A program made the translations under genes and the position numbers. The notes under the pieces are model-generated. The model saw only the letters and a program-made list of their open reading frames with translations, was not told where the DNA came from and ran no database searches. Positions 48,201 through 60,548 of a DNA stretch of 64,000 nucleotides are shown here, one piece after another. Each line of letters opens with the position of its first letter. The stretch's first letter is position 1. The stretch is taken from positions 72,860,134 through 72,924,133 of the forward strand of contig NC_064435.1 of the NCBI RefSeq assembly GCF_023343835.1, read 5' to 3'. This stretch comes from Lagopus muta (lineage: Eukaryota; Chordata; Aves; Galliformes; Phasianidae).

Positions 48201-49110
48201 GTGGGATATCAAAATATATTTTTTCTTTAATATATAGTATAAAGCTGTGTCTAGATTTCAAAAGATGTATGTAGGTGGAACTGAGAAAGACGGGATGAAT
48301 TGCTGGTGACAACTGCCAGCATGAGAGCATGGATGTGGTAATCAAAAACAATGTATGCACTCATAAATCCATCATCCTTACTGCTAGAGAATGTCTAAAA
48401 ACAATGGAGGTTAAAGTCATCTCTGAAATGTTGTTTTTAAGAAAATGCATTTGCTGAGACGCGAGGAAATCATTACCCTGTATCAATGGCAGACTTGCAT
48501 CTTGTCAGTTCAGACATTCCTTCATGAACCTACTGTGGTAGCATCATGCCCATATGGAAATAAGATAAAGTACAAAAGGCTTTTGTAATCAGGATAAGTA
48601 GTGAATTTTCAAAAAGGAGGTAAGTTTGTAAGGATGTGCATTTTGTATTTCTCTCCAATTATGCAAAAAGAAATTCTAGTATGGCTGTTAATTGGGTAAC
48701 TTATTATGAGTAATGTATTGTGAACCTTTTTTTTTTTTTGTGTTAATAATACAGCTAATTTAGTCACAGCCTTCATTAAGGGTAGTGGATACATCAGAAC
48801 ATGTAGGATGGGAGTTGAGCAGGGCATCAAGGCCTGGTGCCTTTTTTGATTATGCTTCTATGAGAAAAACTGGATGCATGTAATCCCTTCCCAATCTGTT
48901 CTTCCGTCTAATTTGCTCCTGATTACTGAAGTAAATCCACTTGCACAAACAGTGAAGGCATCAAACTGCTTCAGCAAGTGTGGCTGAAGTTTTCAGACCC
49001 TGAAAAATTAGACATAAAATCACAGTCATAACAAGGAAAAGGACTCCAGAACAACACTGAATTCTCCAGTTCAAGAAAGCAATAAGTGTGTATTCAAAAA
49101 GGCTTGTGTA
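42247..49110. other. AT-rich DNA with scattered homopolymers, no gene recognised
   Basis: No gene is recognisable over nearly 7 kb. It contains CAAA-rich low-complexity DNA near 42600-42640, an A/C-rich patch near 45020-45045, T-runs near 46619-46636, 46718-46729, 47081-47104 and 47920, and a 7-bp-stem hairpin at 44631-44651. A purine-richer stretch at 45090-45420 and a mixed-composition stretch at 46090-46560 could be old, unrecognised repeats. Overlapping opposite-strand frames at 43373-43686 and the 100-codon frame at 47439-47741 show no domain. Confidence 0.5.
47081..47104. repeat. poly(T) run, 24 nt
   Basis: An uninterrupted run of 24 T. No adjoining retroposon is recognised. Confidence 0.95.
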
Positions 49111-49111
49111 T

Positions 49112-50116
49112 TCTATGTCCAAGTGGAGGCCAGTAACGAGCGGTGTTCCCCAGGGGTCTGTCTTGGGACCGGTGCTCTTTAACACTTTTATCAATGGTGG
49201 AATCGAGTGCACCCTCAGCAAGTTTGCTGATGGCACCAAGCTGAGTGATGCAGATGACTTGATTGAAGGAAGGGATGGCATTTAAAGGGACTTTGAGAGG
49301 CTAGAAAGGTGGGCCCAGGTGAACCTGATGAGGTCCAACACGGCAAAGTGCAGGGTTGTGCACTTTGCCAGAGGAATCCCAGGCATCCACACAGACTGAA
49401 AGGAGCAGTCCTTGTGAGCAGCCCTGTGGAGAAGGACCGGGGGTCTTAATAGATGAAAAACTTAATATGAGCCAGCAGTGTGCCCTTGCAGCTTGGGAGG
49501 CAAATGGTATTCTGGGCTCCATCTGAAGAGGGTGGCTAGAAGGGACAGGGAGGTGATTGTCCCCCTCTACTCTGCTCTTGTGAGGCCCCAACTGGAGTAC
49601 TGCATCCAAGTGTGGAGCCCTCAGTACAAAAAAGACAGGGAGCTGTTGGAGAGGGTCCAGAGGAGAGCCACAAAGATGATCGGGGGCTGGAGCATCTCCC
49701 CTATGAAGACAGGCTGAGGGAGCTGGGCTTGTTCAGCCTGGAGAGAAGAAGGCTGCAAGGTGATCTCATTGCAGCCTTTCAGTAACTAAAGGGAGTCTAT
49801 AAATAAGAGGAGAGTCAACTCTTTGAAAGGTTTGATAACAGCAGGACAAGGGGAAATGATTTTAAGTTGAGGGAAGGAGGATTTAGGTTGGATGTCAGGG
49901 GGAAGTTCTTTACTGTGAGAGTGGTGAAGTGCTGGATCAGGCTGCCCAGAGGTTGTGGATGCCCCATCCTTAGAGGTGTTCATGTCCAGATTGGATGGGG
50001 CCCTGGGCAGCCTGGTCTAGTATTAAATAGGGAGGTTGGTGGCCTTGCTTGTGGCGGGGGGTTGGAGATTCATGATCCTTGAGGCTCCTTCCAACCCTGG
50101 CCATTCTGTGATTCAA
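49112..50116 (+). mobile_element. CR1 LINE, C-terminal ORF2 plus full 3' end
   Basis: This is the best-preserved CR1 in the window, about 1 kb. The frame at 49088-49285 contains [20 protein letters not shown], the reverse-transcriptase motif B region, then [12 protein letters not shown], where the catalytic motif C normally reads FADDTKL; the second catalytic aspartate is replaced by glycine. A TAA follows at 49283-49285. The same phase continues with RLERWAQVNLM, meets further stops, then gives [20 protein letters not shown] and [16 protein letters not shown], the conserved C-terminal end (49478-49717). After that comes the 3' region ('ccccatccttagaggtgttc', 'ggttggagattcatgatcct') ending 'ggccattctgtgattc'. 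It cannot encode an active enzyme. It is 5'-truncated within the reverse-transcriptase domain. Confidence 0.95.
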
Positions 50117-53100
50117 AAACTCATTTGTGTTTGTTCTTCCACTTCATCAGTAATTTTTTTCTAACAGACGTTAGGCCATCTCAGGCATCTCACCAACTTC
50201 AGGAATTCCAGAATATGCCAGGCCAAATTACTCTGCAGCTTCCCAATTTCACAGTTATCACTTTTTTCTCCTCTAGATTTTAGGCGGTTAAAAAACTAGA
50301 CTATTGTTGTTACTACTACTTTTCCTATTTTATGTAAGTGGCTATTTTTCTTGTTAAAGTATGTTTCCCTAAACTGGAGACTGTATTTCAGCTGGAGTAT
50401 GATTAGTGCTGAGAAGAATAATTTCCAACATACAACATCCATACTCGATGTATATATGCATGCTACTATTTTTTTCGCAATATTAGTTGATATTTAGTTG
50501 GTGACTTCTTAGAATGTCTCTATTCTTTTTATTTTTCTCATTCTTTATTTGCATACTTGACTTTTCTGTTGAAGTGTGATATCCTCCAGTTCCATTTGTA
50601 TTACCTCCACTTTTGACCTTGCTATCCTTATATTGTTTACTCAGTAATGAATGTGACTTCTTTATAACATTCAGGAAGATGTATGTCTCATGTTTATGAC
50701 TTAATGCATGAATTAATTATAATTAGGAGACATCATTCCATCAGTTCACTTCCCTGAAAGAACTATGTTTTTTGCCTCTGTGACTGATAGTACCTTTAGC
50801 ACATGAAGAAAAATCTCATATTAAAACAAATCAATTCAATTTTACATATTGTGCTTTCACTTTCAGGTCATTTTGAATTTCAATAGTCCTTTTGATGCAG
50901 TTGCAGTTCTTTAGGGTTTCCACTGCTTGCGATCACAGAACACACTGAATTATTGAATGCATTATTTCACTGATGCTATGTGGAGAAATAATTCACTTTA
51001 TCTGGGCTATATTAACATAAGCAGAGCTGGTAGTTTGGGGGGATGTTTTGGTGCCTTTTTTGACATTTGTTAATGTCAGTTCTGGAATACTGTGACTAGT
51101 TTCAGACAGTTTCAGAGGAAAAATGTTAATGAAATAAGCTCAACAAGGGACTTGCAAACTGGAAGGAGGTTAGGGGGCAGAGGAAGGGTTGGAGCATTTG
51201 TAAGGGATGAATGGTTCTAGCAACTCCTGCAAGTTCCTCTCCCCACTGAATTCAAGTCTGAATTCAGAGAGTTTGGCTTTGCTTTTCTTAATCTTCTCAT
51301 GACTTCTATATAAAATTTCCTTGTTCTTGCTTTTTGTTCATCTAGTTTCTGTGATTGATCAATATAGAAAGAAACCTGTTGCTATGAAATCTTTTTGTTT
51401 GGACTCATCTTGCAAGTTTACTTGAGATGTTTTTGCAGAATGATACAGAAACTTTAGTGAGTTATCTCTTATTGAGAGACTGTATAGCTACATTAGCAGG
51501 GTTTTGTGCTTTTTTTTTTTTTTTCAGTAAAACTTAAAATTTCTACATTTGTAGAACTATTTAAAACAGTAGAAAGTGTGTCATTCTTATTGGTAATCTC
51601 TGTATTTATGTTGGATAGGGCAAACAGGATTCCATCAGTGTGTGTTTGTATGCATGTGTTCCACAAACTGATGAGAGAGTAACAATTTCTATGATCCTCT
51701 TCTATAGAAGAAAAACTGAATTATTCAATTTCTTCAATCTTACTTGTGGCTTCTCAAAACACTGTTGTTCCTTTCTTGCACTCTGTCTTTTATTATCATT
51801 TTTGTCAGACAGTGTGACAAACAAAATAACTTTGTGAAATTGAACTAGTTCAGTGCTTCTCAGTAATGTAGGCAAACTAAGGAGAAAATTAAATTTCTTC
51901 CTGCAATGCTTGTTCATACCGAACACAACAGATCTCTCTAAAGCGCTGAAGGTAACTCTTGCAAGTTGGGGTACTTGTAAGAGGTTATTTTTTAATATTA
52001 GAGACAAAATAACACTCAAGATAACTTTTGCTATCTGATGGCAGATTTCTGTCAGAAAGTGTCACTGAATGCCCCACTGACAGGTTCTTTTATGATGCCA
52101 AAATATCTGAACAGCTCACATTTCTGATGATAGTTAATCCTTCAAAACCCTTGAAATAAATCAGAACTATTATTCTCATTTTACAAGAGTGGTTGTGAGT
52201 GACAGGGAACTATTGGGACTTGCCACCATTTGGATTAACAGGCCATGGATGAACAAGCAGCTGTAACCCAGTTTTCTAAGAAATACTGGTACTTAACAGA
52301 GAAAAAGAACAACAAGTCTTTGAACCATGAAAGAGTCCTTTGCAACAAGATAGCATGCTACAGTAATTCATCATGTTGGAGTTGTGCTGATGAGCAGTCT
52401 TTTACTGATAGAAAGACTCAGGCAGTTGCACTCATCAGTGTGCTGAACTGCCTGCAGAGGCTCAAAGGTCAGACTGTGATCTTCATTTCTCATTCCTCGT
52501 CTGAGCAAGGGTAGAGTTCTGTTTGAAAGGAAAACTCGATTTCTGGAGGAAGTGAACCTTTCAGGCCACTGTCCAAAAATTCTTTTATCTGAATAAAGAA
52601 TGATGTGGATTCCTGTAAGAATAGTCCCCACAATACTGTTAAAAGGGTAATTCAACAAAATAGAGGAAATTCGTTAAAAAAAAAAGTTTTCTATCTTAAA
52701 GAATTTCTGCTTTTCTTATTACTTTGAAATACTGTGATGCAAAATATTAGTGGAACTTTTCTAATCATGTTTGTTTTTTCATGTATTTGCAGAAAATATC
52801 TTCCTGATGTACAGATTCTGTATAGTGATGCTTTTATTATGTCAGCCCTTTTACTGTCACAGTGTAGTAGTTCTTAGTTATCGGTATCTAGTGCAGAATT
52901 AGGAGCTGTAATTCCTCAAGGCCTACTGCATTTCCTTTCCCACTTTCTCATTGTAAAAGTGCCATTAACTTTAATCTAACTCACAGGCCATTTTCTAAGT
53001 ATGTGGTCCTAGATTTCCTATGTTTTGACAATAGAACTACTCATTGCTGTACATAATGCTATGGCACATTTCTATCCAATGGTACAGCTGGAAAAAAAGA

Positions 53101-54284
53101 CTAATATAGGTATGCACTTAGCTGTTGAGAAAGGTTTCAGTGTTTTTTTGTCCTAATGTATCCCCCAACCAATTCTTGTGGCATGAAAAATTACTATTTA
53201 TTTTATGACAGTGCTCTTGACCATCCGCCAGTCTGCCCTGAGTGCATGTCTGTAGAATGCATTGTGGACCAGTGTAACTATAAACTATATAATTCTCTCA
53301 CATGCTGCGTATTAAAATATTCTTTGCAAATTGACTTATTCTACAGTGACTAATTTGTGAACAGATGCTAAGTTACTCATCTGGGGGTTGCGTTTTTTTC
53401 CCTGCAGGGTATTTTCTGATGATTTAGGCATATTTGCCAGGACAATGCCACCTGCTTTTCCTAGTATCAGGAGGGTACGAGTAGGTACACAGACAGCTTA
53501 CTCTACTGTCTGCTGCAGGCAGAATAGTTGTACTATACTATAATACACTATAAACATGCAGTATTTCTTGTGTAAGTTGCCAGAGGTGATCCAGATAAAG
53601 GATTTTGATCTTAAAAAAAAAAAAAAGGATTAGTGGAACAAAATGTGAAATATTACACTAAAACATACATCTGTGTTTTGCCTTTATCCAGAGATAATAA
53701 ATAGAAGCAAGTTTTAACTGTTCCTACATCATGCAGTCAATGGAAGTAGAGTAAGCAGCTGCTCTACAGTAGCAGTTCCCAGTTCATTTATTCTGTTTTT
53801 CATAGCAGTAAAGGATGTAGAGGAGGCAGTGGAAGTGGGGTTTTGTTTTGTTTTGAAGAGGGGAGGAGAAAAAAATTGTTCCTGAAAAACAGTAGGAGTT
53901 CCAGTTAAGACTCATGTGCTAATAGTAAGTGCTAGGCTGGAATGTAAGCATACTTTCATTCATTAAGCACCTATGTGTTTCCATTTTAATACTCAAGTGT
54001 TGCATTTTCCATATTCCTAAAGCAGATGGCTGTAGTGTGCCTTGACTTTGCAGCTTAGCTGCAAATTTTCCATGTTTAATCTTAGTGGTTTTAGGTTCAT
54101 TTTGAAACATTAAAGAAATAAAATTACAAAAAAGTAAACCAGATTAGCTAGGAGTCTATGGTTTGATATTTGATATGATTTAATGACTTTAAACAAGAAC
54201 AAAGCTGGTAGGTAGCAGTTGCGGTAAGATCAATCTTTTGGGTGCTGACAAGGAATAATTATATTATTTGTCCCCTTAAGAAAA
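50117..54284. other. AT-rich single-copy DNA, no gene recognised
   Basis: No gene or mobile element is recognisable. T-runs lie near 51511-51524, and an A-run lies near 53613. Opposite-strand frame pairs at 51640-52038 and 52245-52658 overlap each other and match no family, so neither strand is favoured. Confidence 0.55.
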
Positions 54285-54712
54285 AAGTATGCATGCAATG
54301 GAATCCATTCACTACTTCCACCAGTAGGCAGATGTACAGCCACTTCCAGGAAAGCAGAGCTCATCATACGCAATAGTTTATTGGGAAGACAAAAACCATC
54401 ACTGCAAATGTCCTCCCATTTCCTCCTTCCTTGCCTCAGCTTTTATTGCCAAGAATGATGCCATGTGGTATGGAACAGCCTAGCTTAGGTCATCTGTCCT
54501 GTTTCTGTCCCTTCTGAGCTCCTTGTGCATACCCAGCTGCTTACTAGCAAGGCAGCATGAGAAGTGAAGAAGTCCTTAGTGCACACGGTGCCTAGCATCA
54601 ACTGAAACATCAGTGTGCTAACACTATTTTATTAAAAATACAAAAGACAGCTTTATACAGGCATCTTTAAAGAAAATAAACACTATCCCAGCACAAATTA
54701 TGACAACTGGAC
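54285..54712 (-). mobile_element. family B LTR, minus orientation
   Basis: On the plus strand it reads 'atccattcactacttccac', 'aggcagatgtacagccactt', 'ccaggaaagcagagctcatc', 'agtttattgggaagacaaaa', 'gatgccatgtggtatggaac', 'cagctgcttactagcaaggc' and 'ataaacactatcccagcaca'. I recognise this order as a widespread avian ERV LTR in reverse. The U5 end is missing at the low-coordinate side. The promoter TATA region reads 'cagcttttattgccaagaat' in reverse sense and is diverged. No retroviral genes are adjacent, so it is a solo, partial LTR. Confidence 0.75.
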
Positions 54713-56340
54713 AGTGACGGTATGTAGCAGCAGCTTATTTAACTAGGTAGTTCTTCTGTGGTTTCTACCTAATCTATACCATAATCCCTATCCCTAAAGG
54801 TCCTGAGAGTCTCTCCTCTTAACAGACTATACATACTGTTCTCTGTGTTGCTTGACTACTCTGTTTTTAATCTTAACTTTGGAGAGAAAGGGAAGTTATT
54901 TAAAAAAAAAAAAAAAGACAAGGAAATGTCTGTTAATGAATCCATTGTAATGACAAATTCTGTCATGTTAGAGCAAATCTAATAGAAGATTCTTACTCTG
55001 CTTCCACTTACATCTCGTGTGATTTACATACATGGAAAATTCAAAGAAATGTGGCTACAGTTGCAAACTTTATTTAAGGTGTGAAGAACTTGTTTCTATG
55101 GAGTGAATGCTGTAATATTATATGTAATATAAAAATATCCTACTTATAATACTATCAGTGGCTCTGTTAAAAGTTGCAGTCTTTACCTAGCAAAACCACC
55201 TTCTCTGCAAATATTTTAAGTCAAGGAGCGGAGAACTATCCAAATGTAAACTGAAATTATCAATCATCAGATTGGGCCCTTGTTATCTTAAAGATAAACT
55301 GATGGTATCGGGAGACCATTCATACAAACAAATTCCGTTATCTTGGAAATTTAATGAGGAAAAGGTTTTAAGGAAATCTGTTCCTGAAGCCTTACAAATT
55401 CAGAATGGGAATTTTTGAATTTCAGCTGTATTTTTTTTAACGCTTATTTAGCTGAGGAAAGTTATGATACCAGGGAGATCGAAAGGTCTTATAAGGTCCT
55501 TTTTCTCATATCTTTTCTTACTCATTAACCTGGCTATTTCTCACTACCTTCTCTGTTCAGTTTTTTGTTCACCTGCTTTCCTGGTTCTGAGTTCCCAAGA
55601 AGCGTATGTGCCAGCACTTTTAAAATCAAGATATACAGTATTTTATTCACTTTTAAAAGGAGCACAGTGCCTGCCAAAATAATCTCAGACTACCTGCATA
55701 TTTATTAACTCAAACATAATTCTACATTTGAAGATAAAACAAAATACACCATTGAAATTATCTAATTAGCTGGTTGCTTTTCTGTGGCTAGGTTCCTCCC
55801 ACACATCAGACACATCACCAAATGAGAAGATGGAGGGGTCAGAAGAACTTTTGTTCAAGGGAAAACTGGCAACTAAGATCAAACGTAACTGAGCAAGCTA
55901 GTCAGTATACCTTATTCTTTTCCACTTAGGTCAGAATTAAAGGCACCAAACCAACATTTATCATATCTTCTGCTACTGCTTTAAAAAAAAATTTTCCTTT
56001 CTCCTGTGAATTTAATGCTATTGAAAAGTAAAAAAGCAAAGCACAGGAAACAAATGATTAATTCCCCTTAGCTCTTATTTTTATAATACATTGTTCTTTT
56101 TTAACATGTGTTGTTAAAAAGTTTTAAATAAGGGAAAATGTCTCAGTGGCTACAGAATACTCATCTCTCTGCCAGAGGGAGAAGTAGCACTTCATCAAAT
56201 ACTTTCTCATGTATTTAGGGCATCTCTCACATTCTCATCCTTCTGCAGCTGCTCGTAAAATGATAAGCCTGTGGATGTGAAGTAGCTGGAGATATTAAGG
56301 TTCTAATTGCTTAAAAACTCCATCATTGCGTTTTTCTACA
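54713..56340. other. AT-rich DNA, no gene recognised
   Basis: No gene or mobile element is recognisable in this 1.6 kb. An A-run lies at 54902-54916. The 72-codon frame at 55464-55682 has a hydrophobic start but no recognisable family or context. Confidence 0.5.
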
Positions 56341-56450
56341 TTATTGTGTTGAGAGACATGGTTTATTGAGAACTATTAGTGATAGGTGAGTGGTTGGATA
56401 AGATGATCTTAAAGGTATTTTCCAACCATGGTGATTTTGTGATTCTATGA
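56341..56450 (+). mobile_element. CR1-like LINE 3' end, short
   Basis: A 110-bp tail: 'gagagacatggtttattgag', 'gtgagtggttggataagatg', 'atcttaaaggtattttccaa', then 'gattttgtgattctatgat'. It matches the same tail type as the copy at 34446-34587. It is strongly truncated. Confidence 0.8.
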
Positions 56451-58334
56451 TAATTTGTTTCCCACATTGAGGAAAAATAATTTTAAAAAGAACTAGAGAT
56501 ATACAAATGTTCTACTGATATATTTATTTGGTGAATTTAACAAATGTGTTCAGATTTTCTCTTTTCCATGTAAAGCTCTGCCACTTCTATCCTGTTTTCA
56601 GCTAATGCTTAATAATGTTAGGTTTTTAAAATAAGAGTGAATACGTTAGGGAAGAAAAATTAAAACCATGATTGTTATTTATAATTTCATGTTGTTTAAG
56701 CATGAACTAATTAGATCTTAGAGTTTAACCCATCTACAAGTGTGAAAACATCAACTGCTGATTAAATTGCATCTCTCAAACATTCAGTTGTTGAAGATTT
56801 GAGTTAAAATGTCAGAGAACACAATAAACATTTGTGAGTTTCCTTTTTTTTTTTTTTAACACTTATACAATCCTTCTACAGGAGCAACCAGAGGCTAGGA
56901 AAATTAAAATCCCATGCAAAACCACTGTATCAAATATGTTTAAAAATCACTTCAATTATTTTCCCACTTATATCCTTGTTAATTGGCATATTGAAAGTCT
57001 TCTACCTTTGAAATATCTTCCAGCTGTGTTATTACTGACTACAGCTACAGTCATGTTTAGATTTTAATGAAGTTTTTGTCTGGTGATGTTGGTAGGCTTA
57101 CAGAGGCGTGCACTCTTTCACTGTAAGATAACATATGAGGTTGCTCAGATAGGCATCCTCCTTTGCTGCTGTGGATCTAATCCTTCATGAGCATCTCTTT
57201 GGGATGAGAGAATAGAATTTGTTTACATTAAGTTCTCAGACAAGCAGTCTCTATTGTGGTAATGAATTTTGTGTGTGAAAACCACAACCTCTGAGTTTAG
57301 CTGAAATGATTGAAAGTTCAGTGATTAGTGAACATAAGATACAAAGTAACTTTAAGTAGAGTGAATCACTTCTTTTTGGTGGTTAGAATTTGTAAATATT
57401 TTAATAAAATCTGGTGGCATGTTTAAAAAAAAAAAACCAAAAATACACAAACTATAGCAGTCCTTGTCACAATACAAAAGTATGTGAAATGTAATGGTTT
57501 AAGTTCTGATTCCTTACTTATTTTAAACAATGTTTTATTCTACTAGATGCCAATTTATACATTTTTCACTTTCCAGTAATATCTTTACAGTCAGAGATTA
57601 AAAGTTAAAAAAAAATAAAATAAAATAAGCCATTGGAGAGCTGAACTTGGGCTTACACAAATAGTAAATTTAATTATCTTTAAAGTATACATTTTCTTTG
57701 AAGCAGGTATGAACAACTGTTGGGATTTGCACTAATTTAAATGTGTGCTTGCTATAAAGTCTTCAAGAAGATTGGACATTAGACATGATTAAATTGGTTT
57801 GTGGATGAAAAAAATGTTTCATATCAGAGTGACAATTCAATTGTCTGGAATGCACAGCAGTTTCTTTAGAAAAAGCTCTAATTTTTCACATACTTGCTCT
57901 GCCATTCATCTATAATTAGTCTTATGTATTATTAGATTTACTCTTAGAAAGGAAATGAATTTTTCTGTAATGTCAAACTGGAAAATGAATATTTAATGTC
58001 CATTTAGCTTTCTTATTCCCTTTCAATATAGGAAACATAGAAGTGAAGGGTCTTGAATGACTTACTGAAAATCTGGTACTAGGTGTTTCATCATGAACAA
58101 GCTATGATGTCACAGCTCCTAATGAATTGCAATCATATTTTCGTTGTGAATTTAACAACAGTCAAATTTGTCAACAGTCAGCAGACCTCTGCTCCTAAAT
58201 AGTGGCTTCCTTTATTGAAGAAAAGCTGCCTTCATATATTGTTTTCGGCTGATAATTTTCTTTATAGCAGCCTGTATAGTGCTATGCACTGCATTTGTGA
58301 CCAAGCCATATTGGTAGCACACTGCTGCTTTAGC
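56451..58334. other. AT-rich DNA, no gene recognised
   Basis: No gene is recognisable. It contains a T-run near 56843, an A-run near 57424 and a TAAAA-type microsatellite near 57608-57629. The 77-codon frame at 56834-57067 starts in the T-run and resembles nothing known. Confidence 0.55.
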
Positions 58335-58662
58335 TGTCACTGAACAGTGCTTTCATAGAATCAAGGTCTCTCTTTTTTCCATTCTGCCCCCCAAGCAAGT
58401 AGGCAGGCTGTGAGTAAGAGGTTGGGAGGGGCACAGACGGCACAGGTGTCCCAAACTGATGGAGTGGAATGTCATGCCCCTCAACAAACTGGGAAGCAGT
58501 TTGCCAGGGCTTTACCTTGCTCAGGGATTTGCTGGGTACCAAATAGCTGGAGATGAGTGACTGGTTTTTGAATCACTTCTTTTGCTTTGCTTTGTCTTTT
58601 TTTTTTTTTTTTTTTGTTTTACCTATTAAGTTTTTTAATCTGTTTCCACAGATATGTGGTAT
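58335..58662 (+). mobile_element. family B LTR fragment, plus orientation
   Basis: The segment reads 'taagaggttgggaggggcac', 'cacaggtgtcccaaactgat', then 'ctgggaagcagtttgccagg', 'acttcttttgctttgctttg', a T-run and 'gttttacctattaagttttt'. This is the order of the family B LTR from U3 to U5, opposite in orientation to the copy at 54285-54712. The central part diverges from the usual sequence, and the last part of U5 is lost. The minus-strand 70-codon frame at 58330-58542 is a shadow. Confidence 0.65.
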
Positions 58663-59230
58663 TTAGCTACTGAGGTTAACTCAAAACACCCATCCAAAAA
58701 GGAACATACAGATCACCATTGGGATAGTAGTGTGCAGGATTCATGGTGAAAGCAGTCTGCTTACAAAATATTGTTATTTTAACGTTCCTGACAAAAGGCA
58801 TATCTGTAATCAAGCATGCTGTCAGAAAATAGTACAGATATCAAAATGTCTAATATGATATTACAGTATTTTGTAGCATGCAGTAGGCATAAATCACACC
58901 TCCATCTTCAGTTTGAAGTCCAGGGCACAATATCCAGACAAAGCTTTCACGTATGTGCTATGTTTTACTGCCTGGTTTCCAAGCAACCTTTGTAAAGAGG
59001 AAGACATTATCTGGCTTTTCACAATACTTGCGATCATTGGCTAAAAAAAAAAAAAAAAAGTTTAGCAAGGTCACTTCTGACAGTTTTAGCTTACTTAGAC
59101 AAAATTGCAGATTATATTTAGTAATGGGATTGTGCAAAATCAAAACCTAAAAGATTTGTGGCTGAAATAGTTATTTTTTTGGATTTTAAGTTGGAAGCAA
59201 GTGTGTGTAATGAATAGAAGAGAAAAAGTA
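58663..59230. other. spacer, no gene recognised
   Basis: About 570 bp of AT-rich DNA with a 17-nt A-run near 59043-59059. Opposite-strand frames at 58953-59150 overlap and are read through the A-run. Nothing else is seen. Confidence 0.5.
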
Positions 59231-60155
59231 GAATCATAGAATTTCCAAAGTTGGAAAAGACCTCTGAGATCATTCTGTCCAACTGTCCACCTATCAAGAA
59301 TATTTCCCACTAAACTGTGTCCCTCAGTACAACATCTAAATGTTTCTTGAACACCTCCAGGGATGGTGACTCCACCACCTCCCTGGGCAGGCTGTCCCAG
59401 CTGAATGATCAGGAGATCATTCTTTTGGAGAATTGTTTCCTAACATCCAGCTTGAATCTCCAGTGGTGAAATTTGAGGCCATTTTATCTAGTCTTTTTGC
59501 TAGTTATGTGGGAAAAGAGGCTTCCCTTCAGGTAGTTACAGAGAGTGATAACTTCTCCTCTGAGCCTCCTTTACTCCAGAACAAATTGTCCCAGCTCCCT
59601 CAGCTGCTCCTCCTAAGACTTGTGCTCCAGACCCCTCACCAGCTTAACCGCCCTTCTCTGAACAGACTCCAGAGCCTCAGTGTCTTTCTTGTAATAGGGA
59701 CCCAAAACTGAACAGATTATTTTGGGGTTCCCTTTTCCCAGAGGTGCGGGTTTTGCAAAATCCCTCCACCTGCTGGTCACGAAACTGGGCCAAACCAGCC
59801 TGTAAACCTTTGACAACAGTACTCAAAGCATGGCCTCTTCAGTGCTGAGTGCAGAGATATGATCGCTTCCCTGCTCCTGCTGTCAGCACTATTTCTGAGA
59901 CAAGCCAGAATGTCATTGGCCTTCTTGGCCCCTGGACACACTGCTGGCTCATGTACTGCTGAGCGTCAGCCAATATCCTCAGGTCTTTTTTGTGCGGTTT
60001 TCCAACCACTCTTCCCCAAGCCTGTAGTGTTGCCTAGGGTTGTTGTGGCCAAAGATCAGGATCTGGCAGTTCTTATTGAACTTCATCCTATTGGCAGCAG
60101 CCCAGCTATTCAGCCTGTCCCAATGGCTCTGTAGGGTCTCCCTACCCCCAGGCAG
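59231..60155 (-). mobile_element. CR1 LINE, C-terminal ORF2 plus 3' region, minus strand
   Basis: The plus strand begins with the reversed CR1 tail 'agaatcatagaatttccaaa' and 'gttggaaaagacctctgaga', then 'aacacctccagggatggtga' and 'gggcaggctgtcccagctga'. Minus-strand translation gives YYKKDTEALESVQRRAVKLV (59613-59816) and, further upstream in the element, [20 protein letters not shown] followed by [15 protein letters not shown] (59979-60248). These are conserved C-terminal ORF2 blocks. The two blocks lie in separate open frames broken by stops and indels, so the copy is dead. It is a different CR1 subfamily from the copy at 49.1 kb, judging by the [10 protein letters not shown] and HNNPRQ wording. 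Confidence 0.93.
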
Positions 60156-60548
60156 ATCAACACAGTAGTCTGTATAAGGGAAAAAATGTGCTTTAGCATC
60201 TAGTCTCAGTACCTGAACAATGCAAAGTGTTTGATGTAATTCCAGCAAAGACTACTCAATCAGTTGATTGCTGCCAAATTGTGAACCATCACTTTAAAAC
60301 AGTTTACGATGAGGTAGCATTATTGTTTTCTAAGTAAATGACTGAAATATCTTAAGTGAATAAATGATGAATAATGCAAGGCATCTTGACTAAGGTCTGG
60401 CTCTGCACTGCATGCTATCAATGAAAATGAAAGACTGCTTGCTCATCCAAGCTTCTACAAACAGAAAATGGGAGTGAATAGGAGTATTTCTAAGAAAATC
60501 TTCATGAGCATTGGCTTTGTTACATGCAGAAGGTGCAGAGTAGTATAC
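60156..60548. other. spacer between CR1 and mariner relics
   Basis: About 390 bp of AT-rich sequence between two minus-strand elements. No further repeat is recognisable. The minus-strand frame at 60390-60671 begins in the mariner and runs out into this spacer. Confidence 0.5.
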
